Positions 34,260-41,413 of a DNA stretch of 64,000 bases are shown piece by piece. Under the pieces are notes generated by a model. It did no database searches. It saw only the letters and a list, made by a program, of their open reading frames with translations, and was not told the DNA's origin. Source of the stretch: Streptomyces sp. SLBN-31 (GTDB taxonomy: Bacteria > Actinomycetota > Actinomycetes > Streptomycetales > Streptomycetaceae); contig NZ_VFNC01000001.1 of NCBI RefSeq assembly GCF_006715395.1, positions 4,183,244 to 4,247,243 of the forward strand, given 5' to 3'. The position numbers and the translations under genes are program-made. Every line of letters begins with the position of its first letter. Within the stretch, counting starts at the first letter, position 1.

Positions 34260-34850
34260 TCAGCGAATCTGCAGCCGCGGCAGGAAGTATCCGACGAGGG
34301 GTCCGATGGCGGTAGCGAAGGCCACCGTCGCTGCTCCCACACTTCCGCCGAGCAGCCAGCCGGCGACCAGTACCGACAGTTCGATGCCGGCCCGCGCGAC
34401 GCCCACGGGTGCCCCGAGTGCGGCAAGCCCGGTCATCACGCCGTCCCTCGGCCCGGCTCCGAGGCCGGCGCCCATGTACAGGCCCGTGGCGACAGCAACA
34501 CCCGGTATCGCGATCAGGAGGAGGGCGATACGGATGGTCATCCGGTGGGGATCAGGGATCCACGCGATTCCCAGGTCGAGGAATGGCCCCACGAGCAGCG
34601 CGTTGGCGATGGTCCCCGGGCCCGGCCGCTGACGCAGTGGCAACCACAGGACCAGCAGCACGAGTGAGATCCCGATGACGACCTGTCCGAGCGAGAGTCC
34701 GGTGACGCGCGCGACCCCTTGGGTCAGCACCGTCCAGGGGTCGGCTCCGAGATCGGCCTTCACCAGCATCGCCAGACAGATTCCGAACATGGCGAGACCG
34801 AGCAGCATCCGGGCCACGCGCTCGACAGGCTTGTCGTGGAGGCTACGCAT
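34260..34850 (-). CDS. YczE/YyaS/YitT-type integral membrane protein
   Basis: 196 residues with five to six hydrophobic segments (MLLGLAMFGICLAMLVKADL, VVIGISLVLLVLWLPLRQRP, PGVAVATGLYMGAGLGAGPR, SVLVAGWLLGGSVGAATVAF). The family motif GxGPRDGxMTGL is present (LGAGPRDGVMTGLAAL). ATG 34850 lies 8 bp before the stop of the TetR gene, so the two are translationally coupled and the regulator probably controls this protein. Members are often near regulators of stress or transport; function is not known. Confidence 0.85.
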   Translation of the reverse strand: MRSLHDKPVERVARMLLGLAMFGICLAMLVKADLGADPWTVLTQGVARVTGLSLGQVVIGISLVLLVLWLPLRQRPGPGTIANALLVGPFLDLGIAWIPDPHRMTIRIALLLIAIPGVAVATGLYMGAGLGAGPRDGVMTGLAALGAPVGVARAGIELSVLVAGWLLGGSVGAATVAFATAIGPLVGYFLPRLQIR

Positions 34851-35427
34851 GACGGTTGGCCGCCGCGGCCACAAGGGTTTGCGCCGCCCGTGCCGCGTCG
34901 GCGACGGCAGCGGACGCGACCTGGTGTCCGTGGACGATCACGCGCGCAGCCACGCCGTCGATAAGCAGGAGCAGCTGAGAGGCCACCTGTTCCGCGGCAA
35001 CAATGCCCGCCTGATCGCACATTTCGCGCAGCACCTCGGCCAGCCACACCTTCTCCTCCTGGACGGCGCGGGTGATCAGAGCGTCGGCCGGTGTGGTCTC
35101 GGCTGCAGCGTTGACGAACGCGCACCCCCTGAATCCCGCCTGCTCGTACCAGGCGGCGAGCCATGCGAACACGCCCAACAGGCGCTGTTCGCCGGGCTCG
35201 TACGCGGACAGCCATGTGCCGAGTTCCGCTTTGCGGCGCTCGTGCCGACTCCGGAGCGCTTCGGCAGCCAGGGCCGACTTGGAGGGGAAGTGGGCGTAGA
35301 GGGTCGGTTTCGTCACCCCGGCGCGAAGCACGACGGCATCGACGCTCGTGGTCGCGATGCCGCATTCGTAGAAGACCTCCTCCGCCGCTGTGAGGAGACG
35401 GGCGCGGGACGTCGTGTTGCGAAGCAT
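34843..35427 (-). CDS. TetR-family regulator coupled to membrane protein
   Basis: 194 residues, helix-turn-helix TSVDAVVLRAGVTKPTLYAH, C-terminal TetR_C-like domain (RGCAFVNAAAETTPADALIT). ATG 35427 lies only 3 bp from the operator palindrome TTAAACT...AGTTTAA, so the gene may be nearly leaderless and self-repressed. It overlaps the membrane-protein gene by 8 bp. Confidence 0.9.
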   Translation of the reverse strand: MLRNTTSRARLLTAAEEVFYECGIATTSVDAVVLRAGVTKPTLYAHFPSKSALAAEALRSRHERRKAELGTWLSAYEPGEQRLLGVFAWLAAWYEQAGFRGCAFVNAAAETTPADALITRAVQEEKVWLAEVLREMCDQAGIVAAEQVASQLLLLIDGVAARVIVHGHQVASAAVADAARAAQTLVAAAANRHA

Positions 35428-35430
35428 TAT

Positions 35431-35452
35431 TTAAACTTACCAGTTAGTTTAA
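35431..35452. promoter_or_regulatory. TetR operator palindrome
   Basis: TTAAACT and AGTTTAA around an 8-base centre, A+T-rich in an otherwise G+C-rich region and directly before the TetR start codon. Confidence 0.75.
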
Positions 35453-35802
35453 TTAAGCGCTGCGTCGGGCCCCGCATATCCGCGGTTACGCCTCATCGTC
35501 GGGGTGGTGGTGACGCGGCACCTGGCCCGGTTCACTGAACCGCTTTCCGAGTCGCTGGGCGTCGACGCCGTAGGGCCGGCCCTACACGATGCGGACGCGG
35601 AGAGCGTTCTGATCGGTTCGTGCGCGCACGCCTGCGGTGCGAGCGAGGACCGCGGGGTTCGCGGGATTCTCGGCGTCGGGCACCCGGCTGGTCCATCGTC
35701 GTCATCTGGGCCGGAGGGTGTCTTCCCGTTGACGACTGCTCTTGCCCGACCGGCTCGGGCCGCGCTTCGGCCGGCGCAGCCCAAGCCGGTCAGCAGATTC
35801 GT
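35453..35802. other. Intergenic stretch with no supported gene
   Basis: A plus reading frame from GTG 35504 stays open across the region but shows no family features and becomes the antisense of the next ORF, so it is not called. Confidence 0.35.
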
Positions 35803-36120
35803 TCACTCATCGGCCCGAACCAGCAGTCCGCCTCCGTCTGGGGTCTCGGTGACCGTGTGGCCCAGCTGCAGCAGCAAGCCGGCAACGGCGGCCTGGACGA
35901 TGGCCTGCATGCTGTCGCCTGTGGCGCGGGGATGGCCCTGCGCCAGGGCGGTGAAGGTGTCCGAGGCCGTCCATTTCACCAGCACTGCGTTCGGCGCTTC
36001 CCGCACGGCCAGCCCCGGGTCCGCAGCACCGACCAGGGGGAAACCCGCCTGGGCCAGGGCATGCCGCACTTGCGTGAGCAGGTCGCACGGCGCAGGACAC
36101 ACAGGCCTCGTCTGCCCCAA
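35803..36120 (-). CDS. Small hypothetical protein
   Basis: Up to 105 residues. Composition and predicted pattern are those of a small alpha/beta protein: LLTQVRHALAQAGFPLVGAA, AVREAPNAVLVKWTASDTFT, SMQAIVQAAVAGLLLQLGHT, VTETPDGGGLLVRAD. The start is unclear: TTG 36120 or GTG 36102 (GACGAGG upstream of the latter). No function recognised. It lies 130 bp downstream of the two-gene operon at 36253-38720 and on the same strand. Confidence 0.55.
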   Translation of the reverse strand: MGQTRPVCPAPCDLLTQVRHALAQAGFPLVGAADPGLAVREAPNAVLVKWTASDTFTALAQGHPRATGDSMQAIVQAAVAGLLLQLGHTVTETPDGGGLLVRADE

Positions 36121-36252
36121 TCCATCGTGATCAAGCCATCAGACTGACAAGCAGCAGCGTAAGGGCACGCGCGTGGCGGTGAGCGCCGGGGTGAGAGCGA
36201 TGCTGGACGGAAGGCGTCTCAAGCGCCTCTTCGTCGGGGTGAGCGCGCTTGG

Positions 36253-37584
36253 TTACAGGCTGGGCGTCTCCTCCTGCGCGGTGTTCGCGTCTTCGGCGGC
36301 ATCGGGGGCGTCCTCGGCGCTCTCCGCGGTGCGGCGGTAGTAGGGGTGGGTGGAGTCCATCCTGCGGGCGAGGTGGAGGGGGGTGGGGGTGCTTTGGCGG
36401 ACGTCGGAGGTGACGCCCTGGTTGGTCAGGACGGCGGCGACGGCTCCGATGAGGTCGCAGTCGGCGTCGGGGCTTTGGGCGATGACGGTGAACCGGATGG
36501 CGGTGTGGGCGTAGCCGTTCTTGCTCTGGCTGCCGCTGTCGAAGCGTGTTTCGTCCTTGCCGAAGCGGCCGGCGGGGCCGACGGCCCAGGTGCGGGGGAC
36601 GTTGACGAGCAGGAGGTCGGGGTAGGTGACGGCGCCGTCGTCGGTGGCGAGTTGGAAGAGGCTGTTGGTGGTGTCGGACAGGGCGTCGTCGGCGAGGTGC
36701 TCGGGGAAGGGTGGCACGTTCGCGCTCAGGCGGGGCAGGGCGGCCAGGTGGCGGCTGGCGGCGACCGCAGGGACGTTCAGGCGGCGTTTCCATGGCGGGC
36801 CGTCGGTGGCTGCGGCGACGACGAGCGGCTGGTCGGGGTTGGCCAGCAGGACGGTGGCGACACCCTTCCAGGAGGTGGCGAGGAGGGTGGTGGTGGCGTT
36901 CACGGTCAGCGCGTGACGCCGGGAGTGCCCGCTGGCAGCGCTGCCGATGGTGATACGGGTCAGCAGGTGGCGCACGATGCCCTTGCGGTCGGGTTCGGCG
37001 GGCAGTTCGTGGCCGATCGCGGCCAGGCGGCCGTCGGTGCACAAGGCGAAACGGACGGGGACGCCGTTGTTGCGGGGCCACTCGAGGGCGGCAAGTTCCT
37101 CGGCCAGGCGCCAGCGGGCCAGTTCGCCCGGCCACCAGCCGCGCGAGCGCTTGCCGGCGCTCGGCGGCGGGGGCAGGACGGCGGAGCGGGGCTCGGCCCG
37201 GGCGAGGAGGTCGGCCAGCTGTTCGCCGATGCGCCAGCCGTCGGGGCCGGGGACCACGGCTTCGGCCCAGTAGCGGAACACGTCGCGCCGGTCCTCGGCG
37301 CTGATCGGCGCCGCGCACAGGAGTTCGTAGCAGCCGTCGTTCCACTGCCAGCGCGCCCAGGTGCCCGCCGCCGCGCGCAGGACACACTCCAGCGCCCGGT
37401 AGGGCGGCTGCACGTCCAGACCGGTGCTGACGTTGCGCTTGTACTCGCGAGAGAGCTCCATGGCCAGGTCCATGGCGGGGGCGTCGGGCCGGTAGGCGAT
37501 TACCTCGCCTAGGTCGGCGGGAGCGGTGCGGAACTGCAGCAGGCGGGCCTGCTTACGGGCGACGCTGTCGAGCGGGCGACTCAT
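36253..37584 (-). CDS. Unknown protein; possible reduced pPIWI-RE relative
   Basis: 443 residues. ATG 37584 overlaps the stop of the helicase-like gene (ATGA) and has GGGAGAG before it. The N-terminal part (PPYRALECVLRAAAGTWARW, CYELLCAAPISAEDRR) and the middle (VPVRFALCTDGRLAAIGHEL, IVRHLLTRITIGSAASGHS) recall the order in DUF3962/pPIWI-RE proteins. The C-terminus has NGYAHTAIRFTVIAQSPDAD and TPTPLHLARRMDSTHPYY, like the closing strand and PLHLA segment of their RNase H-like domain. But it is about half the usual length and I cannot identify catalytic acidic residues with confidence. The coupling to a helicase resembles pPIWI-RE islands. Treat the family link as a hypothesis; otherwise unassigned. 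Confidence 0.4.
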   Translation of the reverse strand: MSRPLDSVARKQARLLQFRTAPADLGEVIAYRPDAPAMDLAMELSREYKRNVSTGLDVQPPYRALECVLRAAAGTWARWQWNDGCYELLCAAPISAEDRRDVFRYWAEAVVPGPDGWRIGEQLADLLARAEPRSAVLPPPPSAGKRSRGWWPGELARWRLAEELAALEWPRNNGVPVRFALCTDGRLAAIGHELPAEPDRKGIVRHLLTRITIGSAASGHSRRHALTVNATTTLLATSWKGVATVLLANPDQPLVVAAATDGPPWKRRLNVPAVAASRHLAALPRLSANVPPFPEHLADDALSDTTNSLFQLATDDGAVTYPDLLLVNVPRTWAVGPAGRFGKDETRFDSGSQSKNGYAHTAIRFTVIAQSPDADCDLIGAVAAVLTNQGVTSDVRQSTPTPLHLARRMDSTHPYYRRTAESAEDAPDAAEDANTAQEETPSL

Positions 37585-38720
37585 GCGTACTCTCCCAGGT
37601 AGGCGTCAAAGCCCGCGCGCAGCGCGGGGAGCAGGCCCAGCACCTGCTCCCCGCGCAGCGCGGGGAGCAGGTGCTGGGCGTGGGCGTACTCGGCGATTTC
37701 CTCGATGGTGTGGCCGTAAGAAGCGCCGAGCTGGGCGAGGTCGTCCTGCGGAGACTGATCGAGCAGCCCGCGGATCAGGGTGGGCAGGTCGGATCCCCAG
37801 GTGGGGTCGTGGAAGGCGCCGTCGATGAAGTGGAGCTCGACGTGGGTCTGCCCGCGGCGTCCGCGGCCTGCCAACTGGACGCTCTGCCCGAGGAGGGTGG
37901 CGACGAGTTCGTACTTCAGCTTGTGGGGCAGGGCGGAGAAGCGCTTGGGCGCGTTGAGGTTCAGGCGCAGGTGCGCGTCGGCCGCCGCGCGGGCCAGGGC
38001 CAGGACGGCGGCGGGGTCGTCGCCGGGCATGGTGTCGCGCCAAGCCCGGGCGGCGACGCTGGCCGCCAGCACTGCCGGGTCGTCGGCCGGCATGACCGGC
38101 CGCACACCCATGGCGATCAGGGTGATGGCCGACACGGCGACGCCCTCGAGCACGGTCAGCACGTTCAAGCCCCGCTCGGTGCGCGGCAGCGGCGAGATGA
38201 GCAACCTCGCCGTCGAGGTCCGCCAGCTGTGCGAAACGGTCGCGGGTGAGCTGGCCGATCGCGTCGCAGACCGGCGGCAGAGAGGGATCGGGGGTGTCCG
38301 CGACGGCGACGTAGATCCGTAGCCGCCGCCCGAGGGCGAGCGCGGTGTCGTACAGGGTCTGGGCGAACAGGCGGGCCTGCCGGTAGGAGTTGACGGTGAT
38401 CAGGGCCCGCGCACGATGCCGGGTGCGCGCCTCTGCGGCAAGCCGGTCCAGGTCGCGCACCAGGCCCGGTGCGTAACCGGCGGCCAGTGAGATGACCCGC
38501 TGGTCGCGTTCGCGGTTAGGGGGGTGCTGCCGACGGCCAAGAGCTTTCCGTCGGCGGCGGGGCTGCTGTTGAAGATGGTCAGGCCGCCCGGGAGGGTGTC
38601 GGGCATGGCCCAGTCGGGGCGGGCAAGCAGGTGGGTGCGCGCCGCGCCCGGCATGAAGCCGGTGGTGGACATGCCCAGGACGGTGCGCTGGCGGCGCACG
38701 CCTGGATGACCAGGCGGCTG
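37581..38720 (-). pseudogene. Helicase-like protein C-terminal part, frameshifted and 5'-truncated
   Basis: Three frames read in order: RTVLGMSTTGFMPGAARTHL and GGLTIFNSSPAADGKLLAVG; then ARALITVNSYRQARLFAQTL and LRIYVAVADTPDPSLP; then LISPLPRTERGLNVLTVLEG, FSALPHKLKYELVATLLGQS and GRRGQTHVELHFIDGAFHDP. Frame changes are near 38510 and 38205. The succession (strand-exchange-like SYxQA motif, LxPLxxxERGxNVL, then QLxGRGRRG as a motif VI-like arginine finger) is that of a superfamily 2 helicase C-terminal lobe. The Walker A/B half is missing; an integrase fragment on the other strand begins at 38726. The stop is coupled to the next gene by ATGA. Confidence 0.55.
37635..37679. repeat. 45-bp near-perfect palindrome inside the helicase-like gene
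   Basis: Two 22-bp arms (GCCCAGCACCTGCTCCCCGC starts the left arm) separated by a single A at 37657. Part of the arm (GCGCAGCGCGGGGAGCAGG) is also repeated directly at about 37616-37634. At protein level the repeat gives LLPALRGEQ and LLPALRAGF. Confidence 0.85.
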
Positions 38721-38725
38721 GGGCT

Positions 38726-38881
38726 ATGGGCTTGACCACCATCCAGCTGCGGACCGACCGGATCCTCCACGAGGCCGTCGCCACCGCCGGGGACCCCTTG
38801 CGCCTGGCCACCGTCTTCGGCATGAGCACCCCCGCGGCCGTTCGATACGCCGACGCGGTCCGAGAGAGATCAACAACCTGA
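38726..38881 (+). pseudogene. Tyrosine-recombinase-like C-terminal fragment
   Basis: 51 codons: TTIQLRTDRILHEAVATAGD and PLRLATVFGMSTPAAVRYAD, ending in a stop. This resembles the terminal helix-turn-helix appended to Streptomyces phage-type integrases (DPLRLMxVFGLSxxTAxRYxxAAHP). No catalytic domain precedes it. Confidence 0.5.
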
Positions 38882-38972
38882 TCCAAGGAAGGCACCGGTC
38901 CCGAGGGCCCAATGGCCACCGGGAAGATGTCGATCCACCCATACTCGGCGCAGAGCCGGAAATGCTTTCACC

Positions 38973-39195
38973 ATGCCCACCTCGCCCGTGGTGACCGTCC
39001 ACCCCCCCCGACCGTGAGGGCGGCCGACTGGTCTGCATCAGGGGAACGGAGGTTGGCCGCGCCTACGGCCTTTGGGACATGACCGTGTTTCTCCAGCGGG
39101 CCGGCCTGGAGGAGGGGCTCGCAGACGAAGACGAAATCGCAGCCTCCGACCAGATCAAGTGGATCGGCGGAGGCCCGAATATCTGGGAGCCCTGA
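38973..39195 (+). pseudogene. Small actinobacterial ORF broken at a C8 run
   Basis: ATG 38973 opens MPTSPVVTVHPP and then meets a run of eight C (39002-39009). Removing one C continues in frame with DREGGRLVCIRGTEVGRAYG, LWDMTVFLQRAGLEEGLADE and IKWIGGGPNIWEP, giving a coherent protein of about 73 residues. The layout (VVxxPPxxxGGRxVxxxGxxxG, FLxRAGL, EWxGGGPxxW) recurs in small Streptomyces proteins of unknown function. The shift could be natural or a sequencing error in the homopolymer. Confidence 0.5.
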
Positions 39196-39515
39196 ACATC
39201 CGGACCAGGTCAGTCCTGAGGGCCAGCCTCGTCCCCCACCGCATCCTCGGCCAACAGCACGGCTGCCATGATCCGGGCCACAGTTGCAGACCGCGCCGCT
39301 CGGTCCGACGCTGGGACAGAGGTCTTCTCACACCCGCTCAGAGGCACGGCGAGGGGCCGCCGGTTGCAACTGCGTGCAGCTTCTCATCGGTGCCGTCTAG
39401 AGCCCCGGATCTACTCTCCTGTGTCACAGCATCACAGACTGACCCAGCGGGACGGCCCCGAGCCGGTCGGCGCCGAAACAGCCGCTGGCCAGGCCCCGAA
39501 CACGTAGCTCTGAGT
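39196..39515. other. Stretch with no supported gene
   Basis: No gene or clear signal seen. Confidence 0.35.
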
Positions 39516-39767
39516 TCAGCCGCTACTGGTGGCCACCCCGGCCCAGGGTGTCGATCGCTCGTACACCACACGCTTCAGCATCGCCGCTGGAACTACAGTC
39601 ACCGGGGCGTCTCCTGACGGATGGATATGGAGGAAGGATCCGTCAAAGGCGACCTTGGCCCCGGTGACTTCGTTGACGAGGTCCGTAGGTCGAGCCTCGA
39701 CAGTCATAGAGATCAGGTCTCCACTCAGGCGCACTGACCGGGCATCCTGCCACTTGAGATCGCTCAT
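39516..39767 (-). CDS. Small hypothetical protein
   Basis: 83 residues from ATG 39767, with GGTTGGGG 9 bases upstream. Pattern is beta-rich (SVRLSGDLISMTVEARPTDL, KVAFDGSFLHIHPSGDAP). It is a plausible single gene, but no family recognised. Confidence 0.45.
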   Translation of the reverse strand: MSDLKWQDARSVRLSGDLISMTVEARPTDLVNEVTGAKVAFDGSFLHIHPSGDAPVTVVPAAMLKRVVYERSTPWAGVATSSG

Positions 39768-39851
39768 GCAATCAGCATTGCCCCAACCAACTCATGCCGC
39801 GCGGTCTGCGCCGGACAGATCACGCTCACCGCCGCGCAGCACGCAGATGCT

Positions 39852-40735
39852 TCAGCGCCGCTTCGGTGATACTGGTCTTGGCATCCGTGGCCAAGTCACC
39901 TCGCTGAACCGCAGCACCCCCAAGGCCCGCTCCGACACCGGCACTTGGACCTCACCCTCGTCGTCCCGGCCCTCCTCCTCGCCGGCCTCCAGGGCGTCAG
40001 CGTCGTCGATGTCGGCGCCGGGGCGGCTGTTGCGCAGACGAGGGTCCGCGAGGGCCTCGACGACCTCTGAATCATGAGATCGCAGAGCAGACAAGATCTT
40101 CGTGAGAATGGAGTACGCGTCCGAGGTGAGCATTTCGTTCGGATCCTCGTCCGGCCCGAGAAACACGGGAACGATCAACGTCGCGAGTTTCCCACGCTCC
40201 GGATGCAACCGCAGCGCCCGCCCGACCATCTGCACAATATCGACCATCGATCCGCGCGCATCGGAGAAAAGGACGGCATCGCATTCGGCGGTATCGACGC
40301 CCTCTCCGAGAACTCGAACGGAACTCAATACGCGCAATTCCGCGCGCACATCCCGGCCAACGTATTCCGGTCCGCCGAGGAAATCGGAGGCGAATTCATC
40401 GAGCACCATCCGGCGGTGTCCGGGGGCGTGCTCGCCGTACAGCCACTCCGCCCACACCTGCTCCACCGGCGGGTACCGGTCCGGCTCCGCCTCAGCCAGC
40501 CGACGGGCCGTCAACGGCACCGAGGCCGCCATGGCTTCGGCCTCCTGGACCCGACTATGGAAGGACAGCACCCGCCTAAAACGCTCCCTCACCGCGGCGT
40601 GCATCAGACCCGTCTGCACCGCCGCCAACCGAGCACCACGCACCGCGTCAGAGCCGGGCTGTTCGCTGGTCAACGCGGCGTACAGGTCGGGGTCGCGGAT
40701 GTCGAGGCACGCGATAGTGCATGTCTGCCTGCCGC
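39852..40735 (-). pseudogene. DEAD/DEAH helicase middle fragment
   Basis: C-terminal helicase lobe: RFRRVLSFHSRVQEAEAMAA (motif IV region), ELRVLSSVRVLGEGVDTAEC (motif V) and DIVQMVGRALRLHPERGKLA (motif VI arginines). It begins abruptly near SGRQTCTIACLD without the Walker motifs. After RALGVLRFSE the family sequence stops and the frame ends, whereas full proteins continue into helicase-associated repeats. Such repeats appear separately at 27276-27500. So this is a piece of a large actinobacterial helicase cut at both ends. Confidence 0.75.
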
Positions 40736-41102
40736 TCAGAGCGCGGCCTTGCCGTTCGCACGGGGAAAGAAGGCGAGCGCCCCGCTTGGCGGCAGATGCG
40801 TGGCGGCAGCCCCCGAGGTGAAATAGAGGCCATCCCACTGTCGTGGATGGTTGGCCAAGAAGGCGCAGGCTCGGTGCACACGAAGCCGGGTCCGGCAGTC
40901 ACTGCATGTGGCAGAGGCGCAGCAGTCACCGCGACCAGGAAATAGCTCATAAGGGGAAATCATTACCTGTGTTGTGTGCTGCGAAACATGCTCACGAGCA
41001 GGACGCAGAGAACGGTGTTTTCCGGCCATGCGGGGCGTCGGTCCGAGTCGGGCAGGAAGGGCAGTGCCGAGGTGGAACGCGAGGCATGTGCGGGTTTACA
41101 GC
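40736..41102. other. Stretch without a confident gene
   Basis: Minus-strand frames upstream of the helicase fragment carry no family features. The stretch precedes the small ORF and promoter region of the LamG-RHS locus. Confidence 0.3.
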
Positions 41103-41122
41103 GAAGAGTTTCAAAACTCTTC
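41103..41122 (+). promoter_or_regulatory. Short hairpin in leader
   Basis: GAAGAGTTT and AAACTCTTC form a 9-bp stem with a 2-base loop, about 30 bp before the strong ribosome-binding site of the 27-residue ORF. Confidence 0.5.
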
Positions 41123-41166
41123 GGCGGAGTCAACGAGTGCTGAATTGCCCCGTAAGGAGGTGAAAT

Positions 41167-41250
41167 GTGAACGGCAAGTTCGGCTCCAAATATCCAGGTT
41201 GCGGCCCGCTAGCGATGCTTTCGGTTCAGCGGAGGTGTTGCCGGGGTTGA
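41167..41250 (+). CDS. 27-residue ORF with an ideal Shine-Dalgarno
   Basis: AAGGAGGTGA at 41154-41163, a full anti-16S complement, stands 6 bases before GTG 41167. The product starts NGKFGSKYPGCGPL and ends QRRCCRG, with three cysteines. It is located between the helicase fragment and the LamG gene's promoter. It could be a leader peptide, a small secreted or membrane-active peptide, or the remains of a larger gene's 5' end. No family recognised. Confidence 0.5.
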   Translation: MNGKFGSKYPGCGPLAMLSVQRRCCRG

Positions 41251-41344
41251 GTGGTATCACCTGAAGTGCGGGCTTTGAGTGAATATGAAGGTTGGTTGGT
41301 TCAAGCCATGATCTGTTCGTGTGAAGTTTGGTGATTCGAAAGTG

Positions 41345-41373
41345 TTGACTGGTTATTAGGTGGCGACTTAGAT
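41345..41373 (+). promoter_or_regulatory. Sigma-70-type promoter for the LamG-RHS genes
   Basis: TTGACT and TTAGAT with a 17-bp spacer, in a locally A+T-richer stretch about 40 bp before the LamG start. The sequence between it and the gene includes AGATCTT and AAGATCT, a further inverted pair. Confidence 0.65.
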
Positions 41374-41413
41374 CTTGAGCTTGTAAAGATCTTTTAAAGG
41401 CGGGGTGGGGGAT

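Noticed and set aside
35504..36130. Plus-strand frame of 208 codons between the TetR gene and the small hypothetical gene
   Set aside because: Runs antisense to the more protein-like minus frame and shows Pro/Ser/Arg-rich composition typical of shadow frames.
37613..37680. Repeats resembling a type I-E CRISPR repeat (CTGCTCCCCGCGC...)
   Set aside because: Only one and a half units, no regular spacers, and the sequence is a coding-region palindrome; no cas genes nearby.
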